A stretch of DNA of 64,000 bases. Origin: Utricularia gibba. Its lineage: Eukaryota > Streptophyta > Magnoliopsida > Lamiales > Lentibulariaceae. The stretch is from NCBI GenBank assembly GCA_002189035.1, contig CM007991.1, positions 558,001 to 622,000 on the forward strand. The letters are read 5' to 3'. The notes beneath the pieces were generated by a model that ran no database searches, had not been told where the DNA came from, and saw only the letters and a list, made by a program, of their open reading frames with translations. How positions within the stretch are numbered: position 1 is the stretch's first letter; every line of letters starts with the position of its first letter. Both the position numbers and the translations under genes were made by a program. Positions 12,683 through 23,908 of the stretch are shown piece by piece.

Positions 12683-13471
12683 TTGATTCAGCGGACGTCT
12701 TCATCCTATCCTCGACGCCACCTGTCAAGAGATAATTGGCTCATAATGGATACTGTCCGGGATTTTTTAAAAGTATTATTTTAATAGCCGCTAAATAAAA
12801 TAATCAATTGTAATTTTTGAATGAGTTACCCAAATTGATGATTAAATAATAATAATAATTAATATACGATTTTCCAAGATAATTAAATTCTTATTTAAAA
12901 CAAGTATTCTTTTTCGAAAAATATTCTAAAAATAATTTTATTATCAAATGTACATATAATCTTTTTAAAAAAGTCAAAACTTAAAGAAATTATTTTTAAA
13001 AAACTTCAAAAACTTTATTATAAATAGTTTTCGAGAAACGGAACCTAAAATATAATGACCAAAGCGTCCAAACCTCACCCCAAAACACAGGCCATCGGAG
13101 AAAAATGGCTCAGCATTGCTTCCTTTTCCACGCCATTTGGCCCTACTCTCACCTTCATTGAAACGATCATCCCTTCCACTGAAGATTCTTGCTACTGAAC
13201 TGAAGCAAATGCCCCAGATTGGTGCTCTCTATTCTCACCATTGATGCCTGAGATCTCAACATTTCAAGGTTTGTGAAACAGTGTAGTATTCAACCTCACA
13301 AGAACAGCGCCATGCTCCGAATGCCCTTGTGTTCTACCCAAGTGTCCAACGATTTCAGAAGAATAGCAGCACATGAAAACCCGGCCAGCACATCCGGAAG
13401 CTTAATGATCATCCTTGAAAGCTTCCCTGCATTCTGAAACGTATGCATGTCGCATGCTTCTTGGTCTTACT
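12683..13471. other. Intergenic DNA between mTERF and PPR genes
   Basis: Holds the mTERF promoter (plus-strand side of 12683) and, from about 13060 to 13471, probable 3' UTR of the PPR gene. The middle (about 12780-13040) is AT-rich without recognisable content. Confidence 0.5.
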
Positions 13472-15952
13472 TCAGAAAGAAGAACTGTTTCTGAGCTCTC
13501 CTGATACAAGGATGTCGTAAGTGTCATCATTTGGCACAATGCCTAGCGCAAGCATTTCCTCGTGCAACCCAAAGGCCTCACTCAGATTCCCTTCCCTGAA
13601 GTAGCTAGCGATCAGTGCGTTATAGACATGTTCATTAGGAGTAACATTCCTTCTCCGCATCTCATCAAGAAGCATCCGAGCAGTCTCTGTTCTCTCTTTA
13701 CCGCAAAGGCCGCGAATCAGCACGGAGTAGGCAATGGTATCTGGAGAAACATCCTCTGAAACCATCTCCTTGTACAGTTCTAATGCACGCTCCATGCTCC
13801 CCACATTCACTAGCCCATCCACAAGTGTTGTGTAAGTTGCAAAATCACATTCAACGCCTTCTTCTTTCATTGTCTTGTGCAAGTCGAGCATTGCCTTCGT
13901 TTTCTGCAGGTCTCTGTATCCAGACATCATGGTATTATAAACAATACCATTAGGAGAAAGACCAGCTACTGGGATCTCATCAAAAAGCTCACGAGCTCTC
14001 CTCATATCATTCTTCCTGCAGAAGGTATTAATCAGAACATTATATGCAGCTAGGTCCATGTCAATGGCAGCAACTCTGGTCTGAATCCTCTCCTGCATCT
14101 TCAGTGCAAGATCTAAGTTTCCAGTTTTAGAGAACCCATGGATCAAAGTGGTATAAGTGACAACACTCGGTGAAATACCAACTTTCAGCATGTCACTATA
14201 AACAGCAAGTGCAAAGTTGACATGTCCTTCCTTCATAAAGCCATCAATCAGACTGTTATAGGTTATGACTGATGGATTGAACCCCATGGTAACAAAATGC
14301 ACCATTCTTTCCTTCGCTTCAGCAGCTTGGCCTGCTCTGGAGAGCCCGCTGATGATGGTATTGAATATAACATCGCTAGGAGAAACTCCATTGTCAAGCA
14401 TATGGCCAAAAAGGGCCAAAGCTTTCTCCACTTTCTGTGTTCTAAAGCATCCGTACATGAGTATACCATACGAAAAGACGGTCGGTTTAATCCCCTCGTC
14501 AAGCATTTTTTCCCAAACTGCAAAGGCAATCTCTAATCTTAGCTGTTGACAGAACCAGTGGAGTAGATGGTTGTAGGTGAAAACATTCACAGCACCAAGT
14601 TTAACAGCATCATTGAATAGCTCCATTGCCTCATCAATCAGATTAAATTTTAGATATCCCCTGATCAGAGAATTTACAATATAGAGAGATGGCTGAATAC
14701 CTTGAGATTTCATTTGCTCATATAATTCCCCAGCTACCTGCAAATTCCCATTCAAAAAGCAACCTTGTATGAGAACTGCATAGGTGACCTTATTCGGAAG
14801 ATGCCCACCTTCAACTATCTCATCAAACAATGCCAAAGAACTAAGAAGATCACCAGCCTGACAATACCCTTTCATCAAGCTAGTAGCAACCACCAAATTC
14901 ATGGAATGCCCACAAATGCTCATTTCGTCCTTAAGCTTCAATGCATCCATCATCTTCCTCTGCTTCACAAAAGCACATATCAAAACAGTATATGTGCCTT
15001 CAGAAGGAACCCAACCCCTTTCCTTCATCTCGCTCAGCAACCCAAATGCAATCCCAGTATCCATTTTCATACAAGCAGCACGAATTGCCGTAGCATAAAC
15101 AGGTGCATCGAGTTCAACTCCACTTTCTTTTGAGGCAATAAAATACTCAAAAGCATCTTCCACCTTGCCTTCTCTGAGGCTTGCGCACATCATCATGTAT
15201 ACAGAAGCACAGTCGTAAGGAAGTTTTCTCAAAAGTAAGTCTCGAAACAAACCATGGGCCTCTTGAAACATCCGAAACTTGAGCAATGCTTTCAATAAAA
15301 CATTCAAAATAGGGACACACTGCACTAATCCGCGAGAAATCAATGCATAAAAACAATCCTCTGCATCTTTATACCGTCCAGCTTTAACATAGCCACTCAA
15401 GAAGTAATGGTAAATGCTATGCTTCATTTCAAAACCGTATCTTTTAGAGTTCATAATCAAGCCATCAATCAATACATCACCTGAAGGAGCCGTGCCCCCA
15501 GATAAATAACCGTTGATCAAACGCCTCGCAGCACAGTGATGGTTACAGGATCTTACAAGTATGTGCAGCAGCACGAAGAAAGAGTCCCCAAAATTTCGCA
15601 TGAGCCCTAGCCGCTTCTCCGCCTCCTTGTAAAGCCGAAGAGCGGACATGGGGTCGTCAACGAAAGTCAAAAGCTTGTCCACAACGTATTTTTGGGAAAG
15701 TTGCATGTTGCCGCTGGTGGGTTTCAGAGACTTTTGAACCTGAAACGAGACTCGGATCTCCGGAGATGGGTTTTTCTCATCAAAATCACTGCTTCGGAAG
15801 TATGCATCGGCAATTCGATCAATGGAATCAGTGGGTGCAGATGACATAGACCTGGGAACATTGAACAAACGCAGAACCCTCGAAGAAACTAGAGGCGATA
15901 GGAAATGAGTATTCAGTCGGCTTTGTCCCCTCATCAGGACAATAAAACCCAT
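13472..15952 (-). CDS. P-class pentatricopeptide repeat protein (At3g54980-like, mitochondrial)
   Basis: Single-exon gene of up to 826 residues; a second ATG six codons in (15934) is equally possible. The N-terminus, about 1-60, is rich in Arg/Ser and fits a mitochondrial presequence. From about residue 170 to the end the protein is built of 35-residue PPR motifs of the P type (for example VTYTTLIHGFSKTGNLDLAL and ATYTTLVDGLVNVGSMERAL), with no E or DYW extension at the C-terminus. P-class PPR proteins bind organellar RNA and mostly stabilise, process or help translate specific transcripts. The RNA target cannot be deduced here. The start lies only about 75-90 bp downstream of the stop codon of the next minus-strand gene. 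Confidence 0.92.
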   Translation of the reverse strand: MGFIVLMRGQSRLNTHFLSPLVSSRVLRLFNVPRSMSSAPTDSIDRIADAYFRSSDFDEKNPSPEIRVSFQVQKSLKPTSGNMQLSQKYVVDKLLTFVDDPMSALRLYKEAEKRLGLMRNFGDSFFVLLHILVRSCNHHCAARRLINGYLSGGTAPSGDVLIDGLIMNSKRYGFEMKHSIYHYFLSGYVKAGRYKDAEDCFYALISRGLVQCVPILNVLLKALLKFRMFQEAHGLFRDLLLRKLPYDCASVYMMMCASLREGKVEDAFEYFIASKESGVELDAPVYATAIRAACMKMDTGIAFGLLSEMKERGWVPSEGTYTVLICAFVKQRKMMDALKLKDEMSICGHSMNLVVATSLMKGYCQAGDLLSSLALFDEIVEGGHLPNKVTYAVLIQGCFLNGNLQVAGELYEQMKSQGIQPSLYIVNSLIRGYLKFNLIDEAMELFNDAVKLGAVNVFTYNHLLHWFCQQLRLEIAFAVWEKMLDEGIKPTVFSYGILMYGCFRTQKVEKALALFGHMLDNGVSPSDVIFNTIISGLSRAGQAAEAKERMVHFVTMGFNPSVITYNSLIDGFMKEGHVNFALAVYSDMLKVGISPSVVTYTTLIHGFSKTGNLDLALKMQERIQTRVAAIDMDLAAYNVLINTFCRKNDMRRARELFDEIPVAGLSPNGIVYNTMMSGYRDLQKTKAMLDLHKTMKEEGVECDFATYTTLVDGLVNVGSMERALELYKEMVSEDVSPDTIAYSVLIRGLCGKERTETARMLLDEMRRRNVTPNEHVYNALIASYFREGNLSEAFGLHEEMLALGIVPNDDTYDILVSGELRNSSSF

Positions 15953-16025
15953 AACGAGGAATCATCCGAATGGCTCTGGAATTTTTTCGTCTCAAAGTAA
16001 TGAATGATACAAGTAGTAGTGACAT

Positions 16026-16980
16026 TCAAAAGTTTTCAGGGCTGTCATCCAACTGCTTCTCATCTTCTATTTCCACCTCCAAGATTTCCTAAGAACCAGA
16101 GGAAGCAAAAATTTTATTGTAGACCTAAAAATGAAGATCTCAGAAGGGAGAAAGAGTAGATAAGACATTGCAAGCTCCCAACTTACAGGGATTCTTTGCT
16201 TCAAGTAATTTCCGAGCCTCGCCAAAACAGTAGAACGCTTGTGCCAGAATCTACCGCTGAGACTGATCTTTACATAAGGCCCATCTATCTCAGCCAGTTC
16301 TGCTCTTCCTGCAAGACAATGATAACCCAAACTTGATAAAAAGCAAGCGGGTGCTACATGTACCATCGGTTCACACCGAAAAATCTCGAATATTAATCAA
16401 ATAATCTGGAAATAACAACTACCATAAAGCTAAATCTCTTGATTTATGCTTCACAAAGCAACAGAACTATGTGCGAGTCCTTTTTATATCACCAAATCTT
16501 CTTCTTGATGCAATCTCATTGCAAACCCACCCCCCCTCCCCCGGATTTCAGCCTAATTACCACTTGAAAACAAACAAAAGATATCTTTTTTACACCCCCA
16601 TTCAACAACAAAAAACATTCCGATAACAAAGATGAACCCTTGAAGACAAATCACCTGTTATATTAACAGACGCATCGAAAAGTTGAGCCAACTGCACGAA
16701 AATACACAAGATGAGAGTTTGAATCAAGATTAATCCAAAAGGAGCCTTGACTGTACTTCACCTCAACTCGAGCATCAGACAAGACCTGCTTGATGTTGTC
16801 CTCTGTCAAGTCCAATGGCCTGATCGACGCCGAAATCATCCATCCACTCCCCCTTCTCTTCCAGTTCCCCAACTTCGCCGATCCGAAGTTTGCCTTCTGA
16901 CTGGGTCGAAAAGATAAACAGGAAGGAGCCGACCGAACAAGGCCGCGGAAGGGCTCAGAATGGGCAACTCCGAGCTGCAT
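16026..16980 (-). CDS. Small organelle-targeted protein resembling a NifU C-terminal domain without cysteines
   Basis: Four exons (complement): 16762-16980, 16655-16691, 16187-16308 and 16026-16088, with consistent phases, giving 146 residues. The first 50 residues are basic and Ser-rich with few acids, like a transit peptide. The rest reads DLTEDNIKQVLSDARVE, LAQLFDASVNITG, AELAEIDGPYVKISLSGRFW, VLARLGNYLKQRIPEILEVE and ends EDEKQLDDSPENF. The order LTE-N--QVL, then L-EIDG--V-I-L-G, then L--RIPEI--VE parallels NifU-type iron-sulphur scaffold domains. The CxxC that binds the cluster is missing, replaced around RFWHKR. It is a conserved plant family as far as I recall, but its function is unknown to me. 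It lies immediately upstream of, and in the same direction as, the PPR gene. Confidence 0.85.
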
Positions 16981-17358
16981 AATTGTGACTACGATTCAGT
17001 GCCTAGGGTGGAACCGTTTATCATTATTTTTATTATTAAATATTATTTAGTTTTCTATATGTTTAAAAATAAAATAATCAAATATATTCAATAAATTAAT
17101 TATCCATTTATAACAATTTATATTATCAAATATTTTGATTGATCGTATTTATATTAATTCATAACTCACAAATGATATTTTTTGATAGTAATTTTCAATA
17201 ATAAATCTTTAATTTACTTAAAATATTTCTTATTTACAAATATATTAATTAAAAAAATAAATGGAAAAAACATTTATTTTTTTATAATTATCTTAATAAC
17301 ATAGTCACAAAACATACATTTACAAGCAGTTGCCAACCATAGCGCCACGTTGCGAATT
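16981..17358. other. Intergenic DNA
   Basis: AT-rich stretch holding the promoter of the NifU-like gene and the 3' end of LPR-A, which is transcribed toward it. No other feature was seen. Confidence 0.5.
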
Positions 17359-19329
17359 TCAGAGCAGAAGCTTCAACGGTCGCATCATTTCATTGTCTTC
17401 ATGGTCAAGAATCTACAGGACAAAGAAAATGGGGGTCAGCATCAATTCACAGTTTTGAATCAGACGTTGAACAGTGGAAGCTCACATGGCAGTGGTAGAC
17501 GTATCCAGGCTCTGCAGTTGCATCAAAGGGATACCTTTGGTCCTTCTCCACCAGGTTGAACTTCACAACCACCGTAGTCACCGCCCCGCTCGCAATCTTG
17601 ACCACGTTTTTCCATGTTTTCTCGTGTGGGGGGATCTGATCGCCGGCCCCGGAGATGTAGGAGGAGATATTGCAAGCCACGGCTTCGTTCTTCTCCTCCA
17701 TACATGTCTTGAACTTGTCAACGGGGTCCAGAGTTCGCACTCTCATCGCCTGAAACACCGCCAAGTGAATGTGGAGAGGATGGTTGTCGTCCGTTAGATT
17801 TATCACTTCCCAGATTTCCGTCGACCCGCTTCGCGGCGTCTCTGTCACCGGATCGTTGAACCTCTTCCCGTTGATGTTGAGTCGCACCGGTTCCTCATTT
17901 TGTGTTTTCTCGTATAACGCGATGTATCTCTTCACGGTAGCTTTCCTGGAGGCTTCTTCCACGGACTCCAATGGATAAGCGCGCAATTTCTCGGGGATTG
18001 TTGAAGTGTCAGGGGTGGCCGGAGGTCCGTGATGAATGACGAACTTCATTATCTCCCTATTGAGCTCATCATCTGCAGAGTCCTCTGAAAAGGGATATGG
18101 AGCATTGTTGGTGAGAATGGATTCTCCGGTAGGGCACGCAGAGAAGTCTATCACAGCATCGACGGTCTCCGCCGGAGCCAGCAGTACACTAGTGGCTACT
18201 ACCGGGGCCTCCAAGTACGAGCCATCGGACCCGACTATTGTGAAGGAGAGGCCGTTCGTCAGCGAAAAGTTGAAGTGCCTCGCGTTGGAAGCGTTGGTAA
18301 TCCGGAATCTGTACTTCCGACGCTGAACCTTCAGGTACGGCCAAGCTTTCCCGTTAACAATAATAGCGTCACCAAAGTACTCTGGCTGCCACTGCTGATG
18401 GAGTTCAGGGATGTTTCCGGTGCGATTGATGTAGAGTGACCCATCGGCGTTGAAACTCCGATCGAACACCAGCAGGTGACGATCGAATCTGGGGCTGGAA
18501 GGAAGATTGAGTCTCGCATCAAGATTCGGATTCTTGATAACATATGGCGCGATCAAGCCGGCGAGGAGGTTTACTCTGGTCAACCCGAGGGCGTGGTCAT
18601 GGTACCACAGATTGCGAGAATTTTGAACATTGGGATACATGTATGTCGCTCCCGAATGCCCCCAATTGGGCCCTGTTTCGTTGAAGTTGGCTGTGAACCA
18701 TGAGAGGGCATTACCGTCGCTGGCCGGAGGTTGAACGCCCCCGTGGAGATGGACCACCGTCGGAACGCCGCCGAATTTCGGGGTAGCTACGGTGATGTTC
18801 GGGTCCGTCGGGAGAATGTGTTGTTGGGGTAAATGGTTTTCCCAAGTCACGTAAGTGGAAACCCCGTGCAGTGCCTCGATCAATGGCCCCGGCACGGTAG
18901 CCTCGCTCCGCGACGTGCCGTAGGCAAACACCTTCGTCGCCGGCAGATCACGGTGGAATTTCTGTGTATTGAATGGCACCACAACACAGTCATTCATCAA
19001 GTTTACGATGAAATGCTAAGTCTCGCCAAAGTTTACAGACTTCTGTATAAAAAAAAAAAAAAAAAAAAAAAAGTTACCCATTGAATTTGGTACATGCCGA
19101 TGGTAAGATTCCCGGGAGTGGGAGGTTCGCCACTGCGACTGGGCGAGTAGCCGAGGAGCCTCCGCGTATCCGGAAGCGGATCGACGAACTTCTTCAGCGA
19201 CACAGCAACTTCCCGAAGCTCATCTTCTGTAACTGGAGCCGGTCCCAGAAGACCATATGATTCACTTGGAAGTTGGAGGAGGAGGAGGAGAAAGATGGCT
19301 GGGGACACAGTGTTATGTGCTGGTTTCAT
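17359..19329 (-). CDS. LPR: LPR-A: LPR1/LPR2-type multicopper ferroxidase
   Basis: Three exons (complement): 19078-19329, 17486-18961 and 17359-17412, all phase 0, giving 593 residues. A signal peptide is present (LLLLLQLPSESYG, ending about residue 27). Copper ligands are complete: HLHGG (about 155), WYHDH (about 204), DNHPLHIHL (about 476-484) and the last site [15 protein letters not shown], split by intron 2 so that HCH ends exon 2 and the axial Met lies in exon 3. The family in Arabidopsis (LPR1/LPR2) oxidises Fe(II) in the ER and apoplast and controls root growth arrest under phosphate starvation. The acidic residue just before NHPLH is kept. It is the only member of the cluster on the minus strand and the most diverged (for example LAVFQAMRV where B, C and D have LAE-QA). 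Intron 1 carries a run of 24 A/T bases. Confidence 0.95.
19049..19072. repeat. Homopolymer A run (24 bp) in LPR-A intron 1
   Basis: Uninterrupted run of A on the plus strand, that is poly-T on the coding strand, ending a few bases from the intron 1 donor of LPR-A. Likely length-variable. Confidence 0.9.
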
Positions 19330-22082
19330 CCTTCTTAGACCTGCAAATCAGATCATTAGAAGGCTTGAAACTCTTGGATTGAGGAACCAGAAGCATCTTA
19401 TCCTTTATAGACCATTGCTAAAGCACAAGGTAAAGTGGTGGCAGCACTAGACAGAGATAAAGAAACCCCACTTGCCTATTTCCAATAAAAAAATATTGCC
19501 GGGTTCCAGGGCCGGCTGGAGCTCTGCGAAGGCGACTTCCACTTATTTTGCGAGTTCGACCTTGCATCACTGGTGACGAGTCACGAGTCCCTGTTATTGT
19601 GATGCTGCTACTGGGGTGGAGCCCGTAGGAAGACCCGAAGAGGTCGTCTGTGAAATCTTTCTTGACCGATTCAATGAACCATCTGTAGTAAGCCCCACAT
19701 CCATTGCTGCGTGAAGCCTGATGTAATAACTGATTGACTTGTTTACCCACTTCTTGGGAGACTATAACTGCTTTCATTTTCTTTCTTCTTTTTTTTTCCG
19801 GAAAAGTCTCAAGTTCCAGCTTCACGACTGATGAAGTTCAGTGGGGTAAGCTCGTTTCTAATAATGTGAGTTTTCCGGTGCTGGCAATGCCTTCCTAGTT
19901 AATCGGAGAAGCCTGTAGCTGCTTTCTTGGATGTGAAGAGGATGCCAACCTCTTCACTTGAGGGCTAATGTTTATCAATCTCTTTGCCAAAAGGCATGCC
20001 AACATACTCAAATCTAACTATGTAACATGAGGCAGCAATACTCCAACAATTGGCAAAAACCCCATTACTAAGAGTTACAGCTTAACATGAGATTTAAAAA
20101 CCACACAGACGAGATTATAAGGTTCATCCACAAGGTAAACGGTCATAAACTACACTTAGGCATTTCATCAAGCATCTGGCATGCAACCTTGGAACATAGC
20201 AATTAATAGCACCAAACTCATAATAAAGCAGCACATTTGGCCTACCAACACCAACCACAACCATATATTTCATATAGTCCAAATCACCCTACTGCCCACG
20301 TAAAGATGACCAACACAAGTGAAGTGAGTGGCAATGCTGCTTACCTTTGGTATATGCACCTTTCTGTACGACTCATCATGCAACAAAAGAAAAGCATGTT
20401 TTCCGTCCATTTTACCAAGAAACCCAATTTGAGTTTCGCATATACCTATATGAGCTATCCGATCATACATTTCAAAATATTGGAGTTTGCATACGCTTCT
20501 AGAAAGCCAAGCTGTTTCAAAACCTCCTTTGTACACTTGTTCCCACAAATCCCTGTCTCCATGTCAAAACCCCATGGAGCCCATAGGAAGGCACGAAGAG
20601 GTCTTGTGTGAACGCCATTGTTGAAAGATTCAATGCATGATGGAACATGATCACGCGTGTCGCAGACCGTCCATGGGAGTTGTTAGGGTAATTTATTTGT
20701 GTGAAAAAATCCATCTTTTTTAATATATTTTATTTATTTAATATGTAAACAAAATGGAAAAATGGTAGGATTCATAAATTACCCGAAATTTTAAAGAAAG
20801 TGGGGGCTGTCTTTCGGTCTTCCAAATTTCAAGTTTGTGGGAACTGAATGCTACCTAATCATTGACTTGGTCATTTTCACGCGAATGGTCTTAATTAGTG
20901 AAACAGTACTCGGCGAAATTTTTATTTGTAAAATAATCCCATTTGATAAAAATTGACTAAATAATCTTATTTTTTAAAATAAATATTTTCTTTTTTATTA
21001 TGTATAATGATTGTATTTTTTGTAAAATACAGTTTTTTTTATTTGTTTAAAATCGTATTTTTTTTTAAAACAGATTTGTATAAACGAAAAAAAAATTTAC
21101 TCGATATTATTTGATTGATTAATGTTCCTAAAATATTATTAGGGTTGGATTAAATTGGAAAATATTTTTAAAGTAGAAAAAATAAATCATGATTAATTAT
21201 GATTGGATCATGATTTGGGATTTAATTAGTGAATTGATTTTGAAATCAATAAATTAACAAATGATTCAATTATGATTTGAATTTACCATTTTTGAATAAC
21301 TTAAAACAAAAGTACTAATGAAGTAATATAATATTCATATTCATTTTCGAAGATATTTAGATATGTTCTGTGTAACATATAATTATATATATATTATTTT
21401 TATTTCAAATTATTTAATTTTGCATTTTTTGAAAAATATATTATTTAATAAAATATATAAATTATCTTATTCTCATTTTACTCATTCTCATTCTTTATAA
21501 AATATTAATGTAAAATAAAGAAGGTAGGAATACCATACACTCACGTGCAGAGGCACCCCAACGCAGCAGCTCCAAAATTTGAGCCCATTTTTTTAGGTTG
21601 AGTTTTGATTCGAGTTGAAGAAAATGCAGAAGCAGTTGCAGGTGTGGTCTGTGTCGAGATGCTGGTGTTCTTAATGTCTTTAAATGTGTACAGGATGTTG
21701 ATTTGGTGTTGAGACGCGTTGTTCAAGTCAAATTCACCGCACGGGTTTTGGAAGAGAATCCTCTGTTATTTTGTTCGATCGCCATTGAAGAACCTGCAGG
21801 ATGAGAATGGAAGAGCAACCGTGAAATTGGCCTGTAATGTGAACGGAGTCGATTTCACTTTTTTGTTTCTACTACCAGATTGATGTCGACAGATTGTGTG
21901 GCTCGGATCTCTTTCATAGACGGGAATGATCCGATTACGGCCGGCAATTTTGTCACGCAATCAACAGCCTCCGTATGCAAAGCGTGGACAGATATGGGAG
22001 GAATCAATGGGAGAATAGTTTTGATTTTTCAATCCCGGGTTCCGCGTATCGTCTGTGTACTTGATTGCAATCTTTCTGCGCG
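19330..22082. other. Intergenic DNA between divergent LPR-A and NEAP genes
   Basis: Holds the LPR-A promoter and, at the far end, the NEAP promoter and leader. Two related segments of about 60 bp (19616-19675 and 20576-20640) suggest an old duplication. On the minus strand, 20346-20548 is an open, exon-like block ending in a good donor (AAG|GTAAGC), but the protein is not recognised. 20900-21530 is strongly AT-rich. Confidence 0.4.
19403..19409 (-). promoter_or_regulatory. Probable TATA box of LPR-A
   Basis: The minus strand reads GGTCTATAAAGG, 74 bp before the LPR-A ATG. LPR-C has GGTCTATAAATA at nearly the same distance. Confidence 0.6.
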
Positions 22083-23436
22083 ATGGAGCAGCTACCCTCA
22101 TCATCAATGGTGCCTCCTGGCGTTGATCCGTTGCTCAAAGATCTGTCCGAGAAGAAAGCGACCTTCCGCCGGAACATAGAGTCGTTAGTGGCGGAACTTG
22201 AGGAGGCGCGCCGTCGCGTTGCTTCTCAAGAGCAGTTTTTTGCGATTGAAGCCCGTAAAAGGCAGGTACGCCATGCAGTTTCTAGAAAATTGGTGGCTTT
22301 TATGGTTTCAAGTCAACGAGCTGTTGATTTGAAATGATTTTTGACGAGTTCTCATGACCGATTTCATGTTCTTTCATCTCGCTTTACAGGAGGCTGAAAC
22401 TAAAGTAAAGGTGATGGAGAAAGAGATGGAAGTACTGAACAAGAGTATAGATGAGAAAGATGAAAAGCTTCATGCTTCTGAATCTGCTGCTCAAATGGTT
22501 CGATATCCCATTTTGATTATGAGTTAGCATCATGGCCATCATTGGAACAATAATTTGTCTTGCAGTTGGTTGAAGAATTGGGAGATATGCGATTGCAGCT
22601 TTCAGCGACAAGGGCGATTGCTCATGCAACTGCACAATCTGCAGTTCTGCAGTGTTCCATACTCTTGAAAGAACTTGAAGATAAGAACCGCTATTTGGAA
22701 GAAAATGAGGCATGTATTGATAGGCTAGAAGAGCTATTATATCATTTTCATAATGTCAGTTGTGCTAGAGAATGTTCTGAATCGCATCTAAAAGATGAGA
22801 TCTCACAAACTGAAAAGACGATCATGCAAGCACTATATGAGGCCAGAGCAGATAGAGATAATGACCTCTGGAGAGTTTTAGATGCAGATTTCGTAGAAAA
22901 ACACTTTGATATTACGAAACAGATGAAGATACAGGATTGTGAAATAGCAAAGCTGAAAGATGTAGTGGATATGGCTGCCAATTGTAAGGTCAAAACTAGA
23001 GAGATCGAGTCTCAGGTTCATTCCCATTTTGTTCATCATGTGTTAGCAACTCCAGCTAGTTCGTTTTCATTTACTTGATAAGGGTATTTTTATTTTTCCT
23101 GTGCGCAGCTAGAAAAGCATTATAAGAAAAATCAAGAGTTGAAAAAGAAGGTTTTAAAGATGGATTTTTTGCTTCAAGAGCTACGTGCTCAAGCACGTAA
23201 ACTCAGAAGGGTAAGTTGGTACTGCAACAATCTTCCATAAATTATATGTTTCTGACTCCTAATGTTTTGCACAGAGGGAAGATATGAAAAATAAAACTAT
23301 TGAGGAAATGAGGAATCAGTTGGAAGCTCTACAGCATCCCACGCATATTTGTAAGAATCAGAACTTTTGGGGATCCGGTTTTAGGATTATTATTCCAATG
23401 TCGATGATCATCTTTGTATTGCTTTCAAAGCGATAA
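22083..23436 (+). CDS. NEAP: Nuclear envelope-associated protein (NEAP)
   Basis: Five exons: 22083-22265, 22390-22497, 22566-23015, 23109-23210 and 23275-23436, all phase 0, giving 334 residues. The N-terminus contains DPLLKDLSEKKATFRRN, typical of plant NEAPs. Nearly all of the rest is coiled coil (heptad-like Glu/Lys/Leu segments, including LKDLSEKK, LVEELGDMRLQL and LEKHYKKNQELKKKVLKM). A basic patch (ARKLRR) precedes a single C-terminal hydrophobic segment of about 18 residues (FRIIIPMSMIIFVLLSKR) that would anchor it in the inner nuclear membrane. Known NEAPs self-associate and bind SUN proteins, shaping the nucleus and chromatin. The intron 2 donor (ATG|GTTCGA) is weak but needed for frame. 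It is convergent with the X8-domain gene, with stops about 470 bp apart. Confidence 0.93.
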
Positions 23437-23908
23437 TTTTTTGATCAAGGGAAATCTTGGTGACTGTATATATATATATATATATATTTAGTGTGTAAGA
23501 ATGCTGAGTTTTGTCATGGATAAGAAAGTGGTAGGATTGAGTGGTCAGATTCCTTGTTTCTACATTTTATAGATATATTTTCTCTTCAGAATACCGCACA
23601 TTTGTTGTTCAGAAAATTGCGGATATTTCGTTTGGAAAAAGTATATCTCATGCTTCGAATGCTGATATGCTTCTACTGCAGCGACATGTCATTTGGCCTT
23701 TTGAGAAGGATATTGAATTTTGAACACTGTGCAGTTTTTGCTCATCTCTGTAAATCTGGATCTCATGCATTCCTTAAAAACAACTGTCCGCAGTTATTAG
23801 TGATGATTCAGAGAATGTAGTGGGGTATTCTATGGCTCAAGGGTGACTGATCATGAAACTCTTACACCTCACAGAAATTATCAACTTCTTGCACAGCGAT
23901 AGTCTGAT
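23437..23908. other. Convergent 3' region between NEAP and the X8 gene
   Basis: Probably the overlapping or abutting 3' UTRs of the two convergent genes. Contains a short TA repeat at 23467-23487. No gene was seen. Confidence 0.5.
23467..23487. repeat. (TA)n microsatellite
   Basis: About ten TA units in the presumed 3' UTR of NEAP. Confidence 0.85.

Noticed and set aside
19418-19825. 135-codon minus-strand open frame upstream of LPR-A
   Set aside because: Covers the LPR-A TATA region and has no recognisable domain; only the short duplicated string is noted as a finding.
20237-20611. 124-codon plus-strand open frame
   Set aside because: No family resemblance; it is opposite a more exon-like minus-strand block.
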